Below, piece by piece: positions 26,739-36,102 of a stretch of DNA of 64,000 nt. Positions within the stretch are counted from its first letter, which is position 1. Every line of letters begins with the position of its first letter. The notes below the pieces were generated by a model. The model was not told the DNA's origin and did no database searches. It saw only the letters and a program-made list of their open reading frames with translations. The stretch is from assembly GCF_020447305.1 (NCBI RefSeq), contig NZ_CP095732.1:1086501-1150500 (forward strand), written 5' to 3'. This stretch comes from Abyssibius alkaniclasticus. GTDB taxonomy: Bacteria > Pseudomonadota > Alphaproteobacteria > Rhodobacterales > Rhodobacteraceae. Both the position numbers and the translations under genes were made by a program.

Positions 26739-27716
26739 CTAATCGGCCACGGTTTCGGCGTGGTGGCAGGCGGTGAGCTGGCCGCCGACCTTGCGCAGCT
26801 CCGGGCGGTCTTTTTTGCAGATTTCGGTGGCGAAACGGCAGCGCGCATGAAAGGCGCAGCCCGGCGGCACGTTCAGCGGCGAGGGCAACTCGCCTTCCAG
26901 CTTGATCCGTTTGCGCGGGGCTTCGGGGTCGGCCACCGGCGTGGCCGAGAGCAGCGCGCGCGTATAGGGGTGGCGCGGATTGCCGAAAATCTCTTCCTTG
27001 CTGCCATATTCGACCACGCGGCCGAGATACATCACCATCACATCATTCGCCATGTGTTTGACGACCGAAAGGTCATGGCTGATGAACAGATAGGCGAGGT
27101 TCAACCGGTCTTGCAATTCAACAAGCAGGTTCAGAATCTGCCCCTGGATAGACAGGTCGAGTGCGGAAACAGGTTCATCCAGCACCAGCACGCGCGGGTC
27201 CATCATCAGCGCGCGGGCCACGGCAATGCGCTGGCGCTGACCGCCCGAGAACATATGCGGGTAACGGTCGTAATGTTCGGGGCGCAAGCCGACCTGGGTG
27301 AGCATTTTGCGGGCGCGTTCCTCGCGTTCCTTGGCCGGAATATCGCGCCGGTTGATCAGCAAAGGTTCTTCCAGAATCTTGCCGATTTTCTGGCGCGGGT
27401 TGAGCGAGCCGAACGGGTTTTGAAACACGATCTGCACGGTCGAGCGGAGCTGAACCCGCTCGGCATTCGTCGCCTTGGCCACGTCGATGCCGTCGATGTT
27501 CAGCGCGCCTGCGGTGGGCGGTTCGATCATCGTGACAACGCGCGCCAGTGTCGATTTTCCGCAACCCGATTCACCCACCACGGCCAGCGTGCGCCCCGGT
27601 GCCAGCGTGAAGCTGGTTTCGGACAATGCGTGCAGATCCTGCCCTTTGGAGAACATGCTGGCCCCCACATGGTAGGTGCGCGTCAGATGGTTGGCGGTTA
27701 CAATGGGGGCTGTCAT
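26739..27716 (-). CDS. Oligopeptide/dipeptide ABC transporter ATP-binding protein (DppF type)
   Basis: 325 residues. Walker A GESGCGKSTLARV, Q-loop VFQNPFGSLNPRQ, signature MFSGGQRQR, Walker B VLVLDEPVSALD and the C-terminal Cys-rich oligopeptide-transporter extension (PGCAFHARCRFATEICKKDRP) are all present. The extension may bind an iron-sulfur cluster. The ATG at 27716 overlaps the DppD stop by 4 bp; the upstream extension of the frame is not needed. Last gene of the operon. Confidence 0.92.
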   Translation of the reverse strand: MTAPIVTANHLTRTYHVGASMFSKGQDLHALSETSFTLAPGRTLAVVGESGCGKSTLARVVTMIEPPTAGALNIDGIDVAKATNAERVQLRSTVQIVFQNPFGSLNPRQKIGKILEEPLLINRRDIPAKEREERARKMLTQVGLRPEHYDRYPHMFSGGQRQRIAVARALMMDPRVLVLDEPVSALDLSIQGQILNLLVELQDRLNLAYLFISHDLSVVKHMANDVMVMYLGRVVEYGSKEEIFGNPRHPYTRALLSATPVADPEAPRKRIKLEGELPSPLNVPPGCAFHARCRFATEICKKDRPELRKVGGQLTACHHAETVAD

Positions 27717-28684
27717 GCTGTGGCCTCGGACTTGATATTCAACGGATGGTGGCACAGCGCCTGACCTTGGGGCACGCGCGGCGGCGGCGTGGTCTTGCAA
27801 ATTTCGGTTGCATGGGCGCAGCGCGGCGAGAACAGGCAGCCTTCGGGGCGGTCGAACTGCCCCGGCACAACCCCCGGAATGGTGGGCAAAAGCCGCGTTG
27901 TCGCGCGCTCGGGCAAAGCTTCCAGCAGCGCCGAGGTATAGGGGTGGTGCGGTGTGGCGAACAAATCGCGCACATGCTGTTCTTCCACCTTCTGGCCCGC
28001 ATATTGCACCGAAACCCGCTCGGCGGTTTCGGCGATCACGCCCATATCATGGGTGATCAGCACCAAGCCCATGCCGGTTTCGCGCTGCAAACCGATCAGC
28101 AGATCGAGGATTTGCGCCTGAATGGTCACGTCAAGCGCGGTGGTTGGTTCATCCGCAATCAGCAGTTTGGGTTTGCAGGCAATGGCCATTGCGATCATCA
28201 CGCGCTGGTTCATGCCGCCCGAAAGCTGGTGCGGAAAGGTGTTGAGCCGCTTTTCGGGCGAGGGCAGGCCGACCTGTTCGAGCAGTTCCACCGCGCGGGC
28301 CTGGCGCTGGGCGCGGTCCATCGTGGTGTGTTTACGAAGCGATTCCTTGATCTGGTAGCCGACGGTGAAGCACGGGTTGAGCGATGACATCGGCTCCTGG
28401 AAGATCATCGCCATATCGCGCCCGATCAGGCGGCGGCGGTCTTTGGGGCGGATGGTGAGCAGATCGTGGCCCGCAAATTCCATCTTGTCGGCGGTGACAT
28501 TCGCCGTCCAGGGCAGCAGGCCCATCAGGGCGAGCATCGACACCGATTTGCCCGAGCCGCTTTCGCCGACAATGGCCTGAATTTCGCCGGGGTCGAGCGC
28601 AAGATCGACCCCGTCAACCGCCTTGAACGGGCCGGAGCCGGTGGTGAAGGACACCGAAAGATTGCGGATTTCGAGCAGCGCCAT
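27713..28684 (-). CDS. Oligopeptide/dipeptide ABC transporter ATP-binding protein (DppD type)
   Basis: 323 residues with Walker A GESGSGKSVSMLALMG, signature LSGGMNQR, Walker B LLIADEPTTALDVTIQAQ and the C-terminal extension EGCLFSPRCAHATEICKTTPP. It pairs with the DppF-type ATPase to drive peptide uptake. It sits 3 bp after the DppC-type gene and overlaps the DppF-type gene by 4 bp. Confidence 0.92.
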   Translation of the reverse strand: MALLEIRNLSVSFTTGSGPFKAVDGVDLALDPGEIQAIVGESGSGKSVSMLALMGLLPWTANVTADKMEFAGHDLLTIRPKDRRRLIGRDMAMIFQEPMSSLNPCFTVGYQIKESLRKHTTMDRAQRQARAVELLEQVGLPSPEKRLNTFPHQLSGGMNQRVMIAMAIACKPKLLIADEPTTALDVTIQAQILDLLIGLQRETGMGLVLITHDMGVIAETAERVSVQYAGQKVEEQHVRDLFATPHHPYTSALLEALPERATTRLLPTIPGVVPGQFDRPEGCLFSPRCAHATEICKTTPPPRVPQGQALCHHPLNIKSEATA

Positions 28685-28687
28685 GCT

Positions 28688-29578
28688 TCAGCTCCTTTTC
28701 AGCTTGGGGTCAAGCGCGTCGCGCAGCCCGTCGCCCATCAGGTTGATGGCCAGAACGGTGATGAGAATCGCAAGGCCGGGCAGGGTTACAACCCACCATG
28801 CGCGCTGGATGAATTCGCGGCTTTCGGCCAGCATCGTGCCCCATTCCGGGGTAGGGGGCTGCGCACCCATGCCCAGAAAGCCAAGCGCGGCGGCATCCAG
28901 AATGGCGGTGGAAAACGATAATGCGCCCTGCACGATAATGGGTGCCATGCAGTTGGGCAGCACGGTTCTGAACATGAGCCGCAGCCTGCCGGCACCGGCA
29001 ACGCGGGCCGCGGTAACATATTCCTTGGGCAATTCCCCCATAACGGCGGCGCGGGTCAGGCGCACATAATGGGGTTGCAGAACAATGGCGATGGCAATCA
29101 TCGCATTCAGCAGCGACGGGCCGAGGATGGCCACCAGCACCAGCGCCAGCAACAGGCTGGGAAAGGCGAGGATGATGTCCATCACGCGCATGATCAGCGT
29201 ATCGACCCAGCCGCGCGCAAAGCCTGCGATCAGCCCGATCAGAATGCCGCCGGTTGCGGCAATGGCCACCACGACAAGCCCGATGAAAAAGGAAAAGCGC
29301 GCGCCGTAAAGCAGGCGCGAAAGCATGTCGCGCCCCGTCGGGTCGGTGCCAAGCACGAAGCGCCACGAGCCACCCTCTTGCCAGACGGGGGGCTGGAGCA
29401 GCGCATCGCGGTATTGCGCAATCGGGGAATGCGGGGCGATGACGGGGGCCAGAATGGCCAGCGCCAGCAGAATGCCAAAAACCCAAAGCCCGATGACCGC
29501 GCCGCGATTTTCGGAAAAATACGTCCAGAATTCACGCAGACGGCCCGGCGGGGCGCTATGTGTTGTCACTATGCTCAT
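28688..29578 (-). CDS. Oligopeptide/dipeptide ABC transporter permease (DppC type)
   Basis: 296 residues. An N-terminal OppC-type segment (NRGAVIGLWVFGILLALAILAPVIAP) precedes the permease core. The EAA-loop region is ELPKEYVTAARVAGAGRLRLMFRTVLPN, split over two helices. The ATG at 29578 lies 4 bp after the DppB-type stop; an in-frame start at 29617 would overlap it. Works as a heterodimer with the 29583-30590 product. Confidence 0.9.
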   Translation of the reverse strand: MSIVTTHSAPPGRLREFWTYFSENRGAVIGLWVFGILLALAILAPVIAPHSPIAQYRDALLQPPVWQEGGSWRFVLGTDPTGRDMLSRLLYGARFSFFIGLVVVAIAATGGILIGLIAGFARGWVDTLIMRVMDIILAFPSLLLALVLVAILGPSLLNAMIAIAIVLQPHYVRLTRAAVMGELPKEYVTAARVAGAGRLRLMFRTVLPNCMAPIIVQGALSFSTAILDAAALGFLGMGAQPPTPEWGTMLAESREFIQRAWWVVTLPGLAILITVLAINLMGDGLRDALDPKLKRS

Positions 29579-29582
29579 ACTG

Positions 29583-30590
29583 TCATCCGTTGCGAATTTT
29601 GGGGTTGATCCAGCCATAGAGCAGATCGACCGACAGGTTGACGATCATCACCATCACGGCGATCATCAGCAGACCACCCTGCACGACCGGATAGTCGCGG
29701 CGGAAAATACTGTCGACCATCCATTTGCCAATGCCCGGCCATGAGAAGATTGTTTCGGTCAGAATGGCGCCCGCCAGCAAAGTGCCAACCGAAAGCCCGA
29801 TCACCGTGATGACCGGAATCATCGCATTGCGCAGCGCGTGGATGCCGTTGATGCGCATGGGCGACAGCCCCTTTGCGCGGGCGGTGCGGATATAATCCTC
29901 GCTCAGCACTTCAAGCATGGCGCTGCGGGTCTGGCGTGCAATCACCGCCAGCGGAATCGTGCCCAGCACGATGGTGGGCAATATCAAATGCTGCACCGCC
30001 GATGCGAAAGCCCCCTTCTGGCCCGACAGCAGACTGTCGATCAGCATGAAGCCGGTCACATCGTCAAAGTAATACAGCAGCGATATGCGCCCCGAAACCG
30101 GGGTCAGCCCCCATTGGCCGGACACCACGATAATCAGCAGCAACGCCCACCAGAAAATGGGCATGGAATAGCCGATCAGCGCGGTCGACATCAGCGCGCG
30201 GTCAAAGAACTTGCCGCGGTTCACGGCGGCAATCACGCCGGCAGGCAGCCCCAGCAGCACCGCAAAGATCATCGCGCTGATCGACAATTCCAGCGTGGCG
30301 GGGAACAGGGTGAAAAACTCGTCCCAGACGGGCTTTTTGGTGACAATCGAACTGCCAAGATCGCCTTGCAGCACGCCCATAAGGTAGGCGCCGTATTGCT
30401 CCCAGATCGGCCGGTCAAAGCCGAACTGGATCATCAGCTCGGCATGGCGCTCGGCGCTCATCCCGCGTTCGCCGGCCATGACAAGCAGCGGATCGCCGGG
30501 GATGGCGCGGATGAAGCCGAATGAAATGATGGTCACGCCAAGGAAGGTTGGCAGAAAGGTCAACAATCGGCGGAGGAAAAACTTTAGCAT
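29583..30590 (-). CDS. Oligopeptide/dipeptide ABC transporter permease (DppB type)
   Basis: 335 residues starting MLKFFLRRLLTFLPTFLGVT, the standard DppB terminus, with AAGGA just upstream of the ATG at 30590. The characteristic FIRAIPGDP follows, and the EAA loop is RTARAKGLSPMRINGIHALRNA. Six membrane helices are expected. It is separated from the binding-protein gene by a hairpin-containing gap of about 90 bp. Confidence 0.92.
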   Translation of the reverse strand: MLKFFLRRLLTFLPTFLGVTIISFGFIRAIPGDPLLVMAGERGMSAERHAELMIQFGFDRPIWEQYGAYLMGVLQGDLGSSIVTKKPVWDEFFTLFPATLELSISAMIFAVLLGLPAGVIAAVNRGKFFDRALMSTALIGYSMPIFWWALLLIIVVSGQWGLTPVSGRISLLYYFDDVTGFMLIDSLLSGQKGAFASAVQHLILPTIVLGTIPLAVIARQTRSAMLEVLSEDYIRTARAKGLSPMRINGIHALRNAMIPVITVIGLSVGTLLAGAILTETIFSWPGIGKWMVDSIFRRDYPVVQGGLLMIAVMVMIVNLSVDLLYGWINPKIRNG

Positions 30591-30635
30591 CGCATGTCCT
30601 TGCAAGGCTGGCACGCGCCGTCGCGGGTGCAAATC

Positions 30636-30661
30636 GGGCCGGTGGCGTTAACCACCGGCCC
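30636..30661 (-). terminator. Intercistronic hairpin after the peptide-binding protein gene
   Basis: GGGCCGGTGG (30636-30645) pairs perfectly with CCACCGGCCC (30652-30661) around CGTTAA. It lies 20 bp after the binding-protein stop. No T-run follows, which again suggests a stabiliser or partial terminator. Confidence 0.65.
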
Positions 30662-30681
30662 GTTCAAGGCTTGGTTGAAGC

Positions 30682-32274
30682 TTATTCAGCCAGGCTTACA
30701 TTGGTGAAGATATGGCCGCCCAGCGGGTGAACGACATAGCCTTCAACTTCGTTACGCACCGGCATGAACACAACCGAATGCGCAATCGTCAGCCACGGCG
30801 CCTGTGCCTTGAAGACAACCTGAGCTTCTTCATACAGGCGGGTCCGCTCGGCAACATTCGAGGTGACTTTGGCCGCGTCGATCAGCGCCTGGAATTCGGG
30901 GTTGCACCATTGCGCACGGTTGGAACCGCCCACACCGTCACAGCCAAGCAGAACGGCAAGGAAGTTGTCCGGATCACCATTGTCGCCGGTCCAGCCAAGC
31001 AGAACGGCACCGGCACGGTCCAATGCCTTGGAGCGTTCCAGATACTCGCCCCATTCATAGGAGACGATCTCGACCTCGACCCCGATATTGGCCAGATCGG
31101 CCTGCATCATTTCCGCCATACGGCGGGCATTGGGGTTGTAAGGGCGCTGAACGGGCATGGCCCAGATTTCCATCGACAGGTTTTCAACACCTTCGGCGGC
31201 CAGCATTTCGCGGGCTTTCTCGGGGTCGAACGGATAGTCCTCGATGTCGTTGTTATACGACCACATGGTCGGCGGAATCGGGTTCACGGCCTGACGGCCC
31301 GCCCCCTGGAACACAACATCCAGAATGGCCTGACGGTCGATCGCCATGCTCAGCGCAAGGCGGACATTGGGATTGTCGAACGGCGGAACCTGGGTGTTGA
31401 AGGCCAGATAGCCCACATTCAGGCCTTCCTGGCTCATCATGGTGATGTTTTCATCGGCTTCCATAGCCGCAATATCGGCCGGGTTCGGATAGGGCATGAC
31501 CTGGCATTCATTGGCCTGCAGCTTCTGGTAACGCACCGAAGCATCGGGGGTAATGGCGAATACAAGGTTCTCCAGCGCGGTGTCGCCTGCCCAGTAGCCC
31601 ACGTTACGGGTGTAACGGATCACGGCGTCTTTCTGATAGGCGACAAACTCGAACGGGCCCGTGCCAATGGGTGCCTGGTTCAGGTTTTCAGGTGTGCCCG
31701 CATCCAGCATGGCCTGTGCGTATTCAGCCGAAACGATCGAGGCAAAATCCATCGCCATATTGGCAACGAAGGGCGCTTCCGGGCGGTTCAGCACGAATTT
31801 GACCGTGTAATCGTCAACACGGACGATTTCCTTGATCAGATCGGGCATCGACATGCCGTTGAAATATTCCCAGGTGCCGCCGGAAACCTGATAATAGGGG
31901 TTGTCCGGGTTGCCCTGACGATCGAAGGAAAAGATCACGTCATCGGCGTTGAAATCGCGGGTGGGGGTGAAATAGTCGGTGGTGTGGAACTGAACACCCT
32001 GGCGCAGGTTGAACGTGTATTCCAACCCGTCTTCCGACACTTCATAGCTTTCAGCCAGCCCGGGGATCACCTCGGTGGTGCCGACCTTGAATTCAACCAG
32101 ACGGTTGTAGATCGGGTGCGACGAGGCATCGAATGTGGTGCCCGAAGTATATAGCGCCGGGTCAAACCCTTCTGGCGAGCCTTCCGAGCAGTAGACCAGC
32201 GTCTGGGCCGAGGCCGACAGGCCGATCAGCGCCGCGACCGCAGTCGTGCTGGCAAGTTTAAGGAATGGTAGCAT
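30682..32274 (-). CDS. Peptide/nickel-type ABC transporter substrate-binding protein (SBP_bac_5)
   Basis: 530 residues. Signal peptide cleavage is likely after SASA (about residue 23). The mature protein begins TLVYCSEGSPEGFDPALYTSG, very like dipeptide-binding DppA. Other family marks are VPPFDNPNVRLALSMAIDRQAIL and WTGDNGDPDNFLAVLLGC near the C-terminus. It feeds the DppBCDF-type genes that follow. Ligand could be di- or tripeptides, or heme. AGGAGGA lies just before the ATG. First gene of the operon, divergent from the PhyH gene. Confidence 0.92.
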   Translation of the reverse strand: MLPFLKLASTTAVAALIGLSASAQTLVYCSEGSPEGFDPALYTSGTTFDASSHPIYNRLVEFKVGTTEVIPGLAESYEVSEDGLEYTFNLRQGVQFHTTDYFTPTRDFNADDVIFSFDRQGNPDNPYYQVSGGTWEYFNGMSMPDLIKEIVRVDDYTVKFVLNRPEAPFVANMAMDFASIVSAEYAQAMLDAGTPENLNQAPIGTGPFEFVAYQKDAVIRYTRNVGYWAGDTALENLVFAITPDASVRYQKLQANECQVMPYPNPADIAAMEADENITMMSQEGLNVGYLAFNTQVPPFDNPNVRLALSMAIDRQAILDVVFQGAGRQAVNPIPPTMWSYNNDIEDYPFDPEKAREMLAAEGVENLSMEIWAMPVQRPYNPNARRMAEMMQADLANIGVEVEIVSYEWGEYLERSKALDRAGAVLLGWTGDNGDPDNFLAVLLGCDGVGGSNRAQWCNPEFQALIDAAKVTSNVAERTRLYEEAQVVFKAQAPWLTIAHSVVFMPVRNEVEGYVVHPLGGHIFTNVSLAE

Positions 32275-32512
32275 TCAGAAATCCTCCTGATGTTTTTTAT
32301 CATTAAGCAAGGCGGCGGGTGCAATGATTGCCCCGTTGTCACCCTGCCCTCCCTTCGGATTGCGGGAGTGTGATATATGTGACATCAATACTCAACCCTG
32401 TTTCGCAATTTCCCATAGTTTTCGTGTGTTTCCCATTCGGGCCTGGAACGGCCCGGCTGTTGCACCCGTTGCAAGCGTTGGGTAGCGTTGCGCCAGATAC
32501 AGGAGCAAGCCC
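32275..32512. other. Divergent promoter region between peptide ABC operon and PhyH gene
   Basis: 238 bp without a coding gene. It holds an AT-rich stretch (GTGATATATGTGACATCA around 32370-32387), a partly symmetric TGTGATATATGTGACA that could be a regulator site, and the Shine-Dalgarno sequences of both flanking genes. I could not assign promoters with confidence. Confidence 0.4.
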
Positions 32513-33313
32513 ATGCCACACCCAGTTGTAAACGATGAAATGATCACAGCCTATCAGCGCGACGGGGCCGTGCTGGTCAAGGGGCTTTGGGCCGATTGGG
32601 TTGACATTCTTGCCGCCGGCATAGAGCGCAATATGGCCAAGCCGGGCGAATATGCCGCCGAAAACCTGAAACCGGGCGATGGCGGGCGGTTTTTTGATGA
32701 TTACTGCAACTGGCAGCGCATTCCCGAATTTGCCGAGGTGATCATGAAATCGGAGGCCGCCGCAGTTGCGGCCGCGCTGATGGGCTCGCAAACAGTGCAG
32801 GTATTTCATGACCATGTGTTGGTGAAAGAGCCCGGCACATCCAAGCCAACCCCGTGGCACCAGGATGGCCCCTATTACTTTGTCGAGGGGCGGCAGAATG
32901 TCAGCTTCTGGTCGCCGATGGATGCGGTGACCGCGGCCAGCCTGCGCTGCGTGGCCGGTTCGCATGAATGGCCGCGCGAGGTGCTGCCCACCCGCTGGCT
33001 GAACGAGGATGCCTTCTATCCCGACCCCGAAAAATACATGCCCGTGCCCGACCCGGATGCCGAGAGCATGACGGTGCTGGAATGGGACATGGAGCCGGGC
33101 GATGCCGTGGCCTTCAACTTTCGCACCCTGCACGGGGCGCGCGGCAATACTTCGCAAAATCGCCGCCGCGCGTTTTCCTTGCGCCTGCTGGGCGATGATA
33201 TGCGCTATGTGGAGCGCCCCGGCCGCACCTCACCCCCCTTTCCGGGGCATGGGATGGCGGCGGGCCAGAAGCTGCGGGAAGACTGGTTTCCCTATCTACC
33301 TGTTGCGGGTTGA
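32513..33313 (+). CDS. Phytanoyl-CoA dioxygenase (PhyH) family protein
   Basis: 266 residues. Fe(II)/2-oxoglutarate dioxygenase fold with the metal ligands His116 and Asp118 (WHQDGPYY) and distal His207 (TLHGARGN), followed by the Arg-rich RRRAFSLRLLG that binds 2-oxoglutarate. The substrate is unknown; relatives hydroxylate acyl chains, small metabolites or ectoine. AGGAG precedes the ATG. Its 3' end overlaps the convergent MFS gene by 22 bp. Confidence 0.85.
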   Translation: MPHPVVNDEMITAYQRDGAVLVKGLWADWVDILAAGIERNMAKPGEYAAENLKPGDGGRFFDDYCNWQRIPEFAEVIMKSEAAAVAAALMGSQTVQVFHDHVLVKEPGTSKPTPWHQDGPYYFVEGRQNVSFWSPMDAVTAASLRCVAGSHEWPREVLPTRWLNEDAFYPDPEKYMPVPDPDAESMTVLEWDMEPGDAVAFNFRTLHGARGNTSQNRRRAFSLRLLGDDMRYVERPGRTSPPFPGHGMAAGQKLREDWFPYLPVAG

Positions 33314-34518
33314 GCGCGCAGCAGTGCAAGGCAGATCAGCGGGCTGCACAACGCGGCCACGCCAAGGCCGATCAGCAGCGCGTTCATGCCGAACCTCGAA
33401 ATGATCAGCGCCGAAAGCAATGGTGCCGATGCCTGCACCGCCAGTGCGGGCACCGCCAGCCGCCCGATCCAGCGCGCGTAATCTGCCTGACCGAACAGCG
33501 CCAGCGGCACGGTGCCGCGCGCAATCGTTGTCAGCCCGTTGCCCGCCCCATAGGCGATGACCGCCAGCGCCAGAAACGGCTGGCCAAGCAGCAACAGCCC
33601 AACCCCAAGCGCCAGCGCGATATTGGAAATGAACAGGGTATAAAGCGGATGCAGGCGCTCGCCACCGATCCGTTCCAGCAACCGGGCGCCTACTTGCGCG
33701 GGGCCGATCATTGCGCCAAGCCCGACCGCCACGGCCGCGCTGGCGCCAAGCGCGCCAAGAATGGCCAGCAGATGCACCGAAAGCGTGGCCGAGATGAAGC
33801 CCGAGATCATCAGATTGATGGCAAGGGCTGTAAATATGGAGATCTGGCGCAGCGTCGCCTGCGGCGCGCGGGCAGGGCGCAGTGTTGAGGGTGCATCACG
33901 TGAATGCGGGCGCGGCAGGCCGCGACGATAGAAGGGCAGCAGCAGGCAAAGCAGCGCCAGCGCATAGGTAAAGCAGAGCATCCGCCAGCCGATAAGCGGC
34001 AACAGCCACGCGCCCAGCGGCCACATGGCGGTGCTGGCAAAGCCGCCAAACAGCGTGACATTGGTAATCGCCCGCCGCGTGCCGCTGGCAAATATCAGCC
34101 CCAGCGCGGAAAAGGCGGCGGTATAGAGCCCCATCGCCATGCCAAGCCCCAGCACAAGCCAGCCCAGCACCCAAACCGCCGGGCTATGCGCCGCCCCAAG
34201 CAGGCCCAGCCCCGCTGCGTTGAGGATAAGCCCGACACTCAGCACACGGCGCGCGGTTGTGGCCACCATCCAATGGCCGACCGTGGGTGCAACCAGCCCC
34301 GATACCAGCACGCAAAGCGAGAATGCCCCAAAGACCAGCCCCTCGCTCCACCCGGTTTCGGCGCGCACGGGGGCTGAAATAACGGCCGGCAGGTAATAGG
34401 TCATCCCCCAGACAATCAACTGGCCCATGCCGATGATGACGGTGATCTGACGCGATTTCAGAGGGGTCGAATGCACGGCGCGGCCTTTGGATGATTGCAC
34501 CTCCTTGGCAGATTTCAC
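33292..34518 (-). CDS. Major facilitator superfamily transporter
   Basis: 408 residues with 12 predicted membrane helices in two halves joined by a basic loop around residue 205 (YRRGLPRPHSRD). The first loop after helix 2 is not a perfect MFS motif A, and no substrate can be read. The start is a GTG at 34518 without an obvious Shine-Dalgarno; a GTG at 34500 or the one before HSTPLKSRQ are alternatives, all before the first helix. The overlap with the PhyH gene at the 3' ends may be meaningful or only compact packing. Confidence 0.8.
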   Translation of the reverse strand: MKSAKEVQSSKGRAVHSTPLKSRQITVIIGMGQLIVWGMTYYLPAVISAPVRAETGWSEGLVFGAFSLCVLVSGLVAPTVGHWMVATTARRVLSVGLILNAAGLGLLGAAHSPAVWVLGWLVLGLGMAMGLYTAAFSALGLIFASGTRRAITNVTLFGGFASTAMWPLGAWLLPLIGWRMLCFTYALALLCLLLPFYRRGLPRPHSRDAPSTLRPARAPQATLRQISIFTALAINLMISGFISATLSVHLLAILGALGASAAVAVGLGAMIGPAQVGARLLERIGGERLHPLYTLFISNIALALGVGLLLLGQPFLALAVIAYGAGNGLTTIARGTVPLALFGQADYARWIGRLAVPALAVQASAPLLSALIISRFGMNALLIGLGVAALCSPLICLALLRAQPATGR

Positions 34519-34835
34519 GCTGTCGCAAAAGCAAATTCACTTGTGCGCTGCAGCATCATGCGGCTTGACTTTCGCGCCAATCCCCCCGATATGCACCCCA
34601 TACCGCTGCCGCGTGAGCAGCCTGCGCCCGTTTGATGCCATCTTCCAGATGAATTCTACGCCTGCGCCAAACATAACGGGGGCGATGCGCCCCATACCCT
34701 TTTTCCGGTTCCCAATTCACGCGGGGTTCTGGCGGCCCCCGGTGGGCCGCACCCGTTTCGCACCGCGCATTTGCGCGGAGCGGTTTTGATTCTGGCACCG
34801 CGCCTTTGCGCCGGGCCACACCAAAGGACTGCGCA
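34519..34835. other. Promoter and long leader of the DEAD-box helicase gene
   Basis: 317 bp without a gene. A possible promoter has TTGACT at 34565-34570 and GATATG at 34588-34593, 17 bases apart, which would give a leader of over 200 bases. The leader has several small GC hairpins, for example CCGCGC-ATTT-GCGCGG near 34770. Long structured leaders are common for cold-induced helicase genes, but no known element is recognisable here. Confidence 0.4.
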
Positions 34836-36098
34836 ATGACGCAATTTTCCGACCTCGGGCTTGCCCCGAACCTGCTCAACGCCATCACCGCGATGGGCTA
34901 TACCGAAGCCACGCCCATTCAGGCACAGGCCATTCCCGAAATTCTGAAGGGCCGCGACCTTATGGGCCTTGCCCAGACCGGCACAGGCAAAACCGCCGCC
35001 TTTGGCCTGCCACTGGTGCAGCGCCTGATGCCGCTGCCCGACCGCCCCGCGCCCAAATCGGTGCGCGCGCTTATTCTGGCCCCGACCCGCGAGCTGACAA
35101 CGCAGATTTTCGACAATCTGCGCGCCATGACGAAAAACTCGCATTTGCGCATCAACATGGTCATCGGCGGGGCGTCGCTGCACCGTCAGGCACAGAACCT
35201 GTCGCGCGGCACCGATATTCTTGTGGCCACGCCGGGCCGGTTGATTGACCTGCTCGAACGCCGCGATGTGCGCCTTGATGCCGCCGATTTTCTGGTGTTG
35301 GACGAGGCTGACCAGATGCTCGACATGGGGTTCATCCACGCGCTGCGCCGGATTGCCAAGCTGCTGCCGACCAAGCGCCAGACGCTGCTGTTTTCCGCCA
35401 CCATGCCCAAGCTGATGGCCGAACTGGCGCAAACCTACCTGACCAACCCCGTGCGCGTGCAGGTATCACCCCCCGGCAAGGCGGCGGATAAAGTGCGCCA
35501 GTCGGTGCATTTTGTAAGCCAAAAGGGTAAATACACGCTGCTGCGCGAGTTGCTGAGCGAAAACCCCGATGATCTGTCGCTGATCTTTGCGCGCACCAAG
35601 CATGGCGCCGAAAAGCTGATGAAGCTGCTGGTGAGCCATGATTTCAAGGCGATCTCCATTCACGGCAACAAAAGCCAGAACCAGCGCGACCGCGCGATCA
35701 AGGGCTTCAAATCGGGTGAATACCGCATTCTTGTGGCCACCGATGTGGCGGCGCGGGGCATTGATATTCCCGGCGTGAGCCATGTCTATAACTATGATCT
35801 GCCGGATGTGGCCGAGAATTACGTCCACCGCATTGGCCGCACGGCGCGGGCCGGCAAGGGCGGCGAGGCTGTGGCCTTCTGCGCGCCGACCGAAAACAAG
35901 ACCCTGCGCGAGATCGAAAAGCTGATGAAGATCGAGATCGAAACCGCCAGCGGCGTGATGCAACCCGACGAGGATGCCCCCAAGCAGCAGCGCGGCGGCG
36001 GTGGCCGTCGGGGTGGGCAGGGCCGCCCGGCTGGTGTGGCCCCGCTTGGCAAACCGAAATCAGCCCAAGGCCGCCAGCGCCGCCGTAAATCGGCTTGA
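34836..36098 (+). CDS. DEAD-box ATP-dependent RNA helicase (RhlE-like)
   Basis: 420 residues. All helicase motifs can be read: Q motif ([24 protein letters not shown] type), [47 protein letters not shown], then in domain 2 [17 protein letters not shown] and [12 protein letters not shown]. The tail is basic and Gly-rich ([13 protein letters not shown]), suited to RNA binding. It remodels RNA or ribosome assembly intermediates. The ATG at 34836 has AAAGGA upstream. Only 4 bp separate its stop from the convergent threonine-phosphate decarboxylase gene. Confidence 0.93.
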   Translation: MTQFSDLGLAPNLLNAITAMGYTEATPIQAQAIPEILKGRDLMGLAQTGTGKTAAFGLPLVQRLMPLPDRPAPKSVRALILAPTRELTTQIFDNLRAMTKNSHLRINMVIGGASLHRQAQNLSRGTDILVATPGRLIDLLERRDVRLDAADFLVLDEADQMLDMGFIHALRRIAKLLPTKRQTLLFSATMPKLMAELAQTYLTNPVRVQVSPPGKAADKVRQSVHFVSQKGKYTLLRELLSENPDDLSLIFARTKHGAEKLMKLLVSHDFKAISIHGNKSQNQRDRAIKGFKSGEYRILVATDVAARGIDIPGVSHVYNYDLPDVAENYVHRIGRTARAGKGGEAVAFCAPTENKTLREIEKLMKIEIETASGVMQPDEDAPKQQRGGGGRRGGQGRPAGVAPLGKPKSAQGRQRRRKSA

Positions 36099-36102
36099 CG
36101 GA

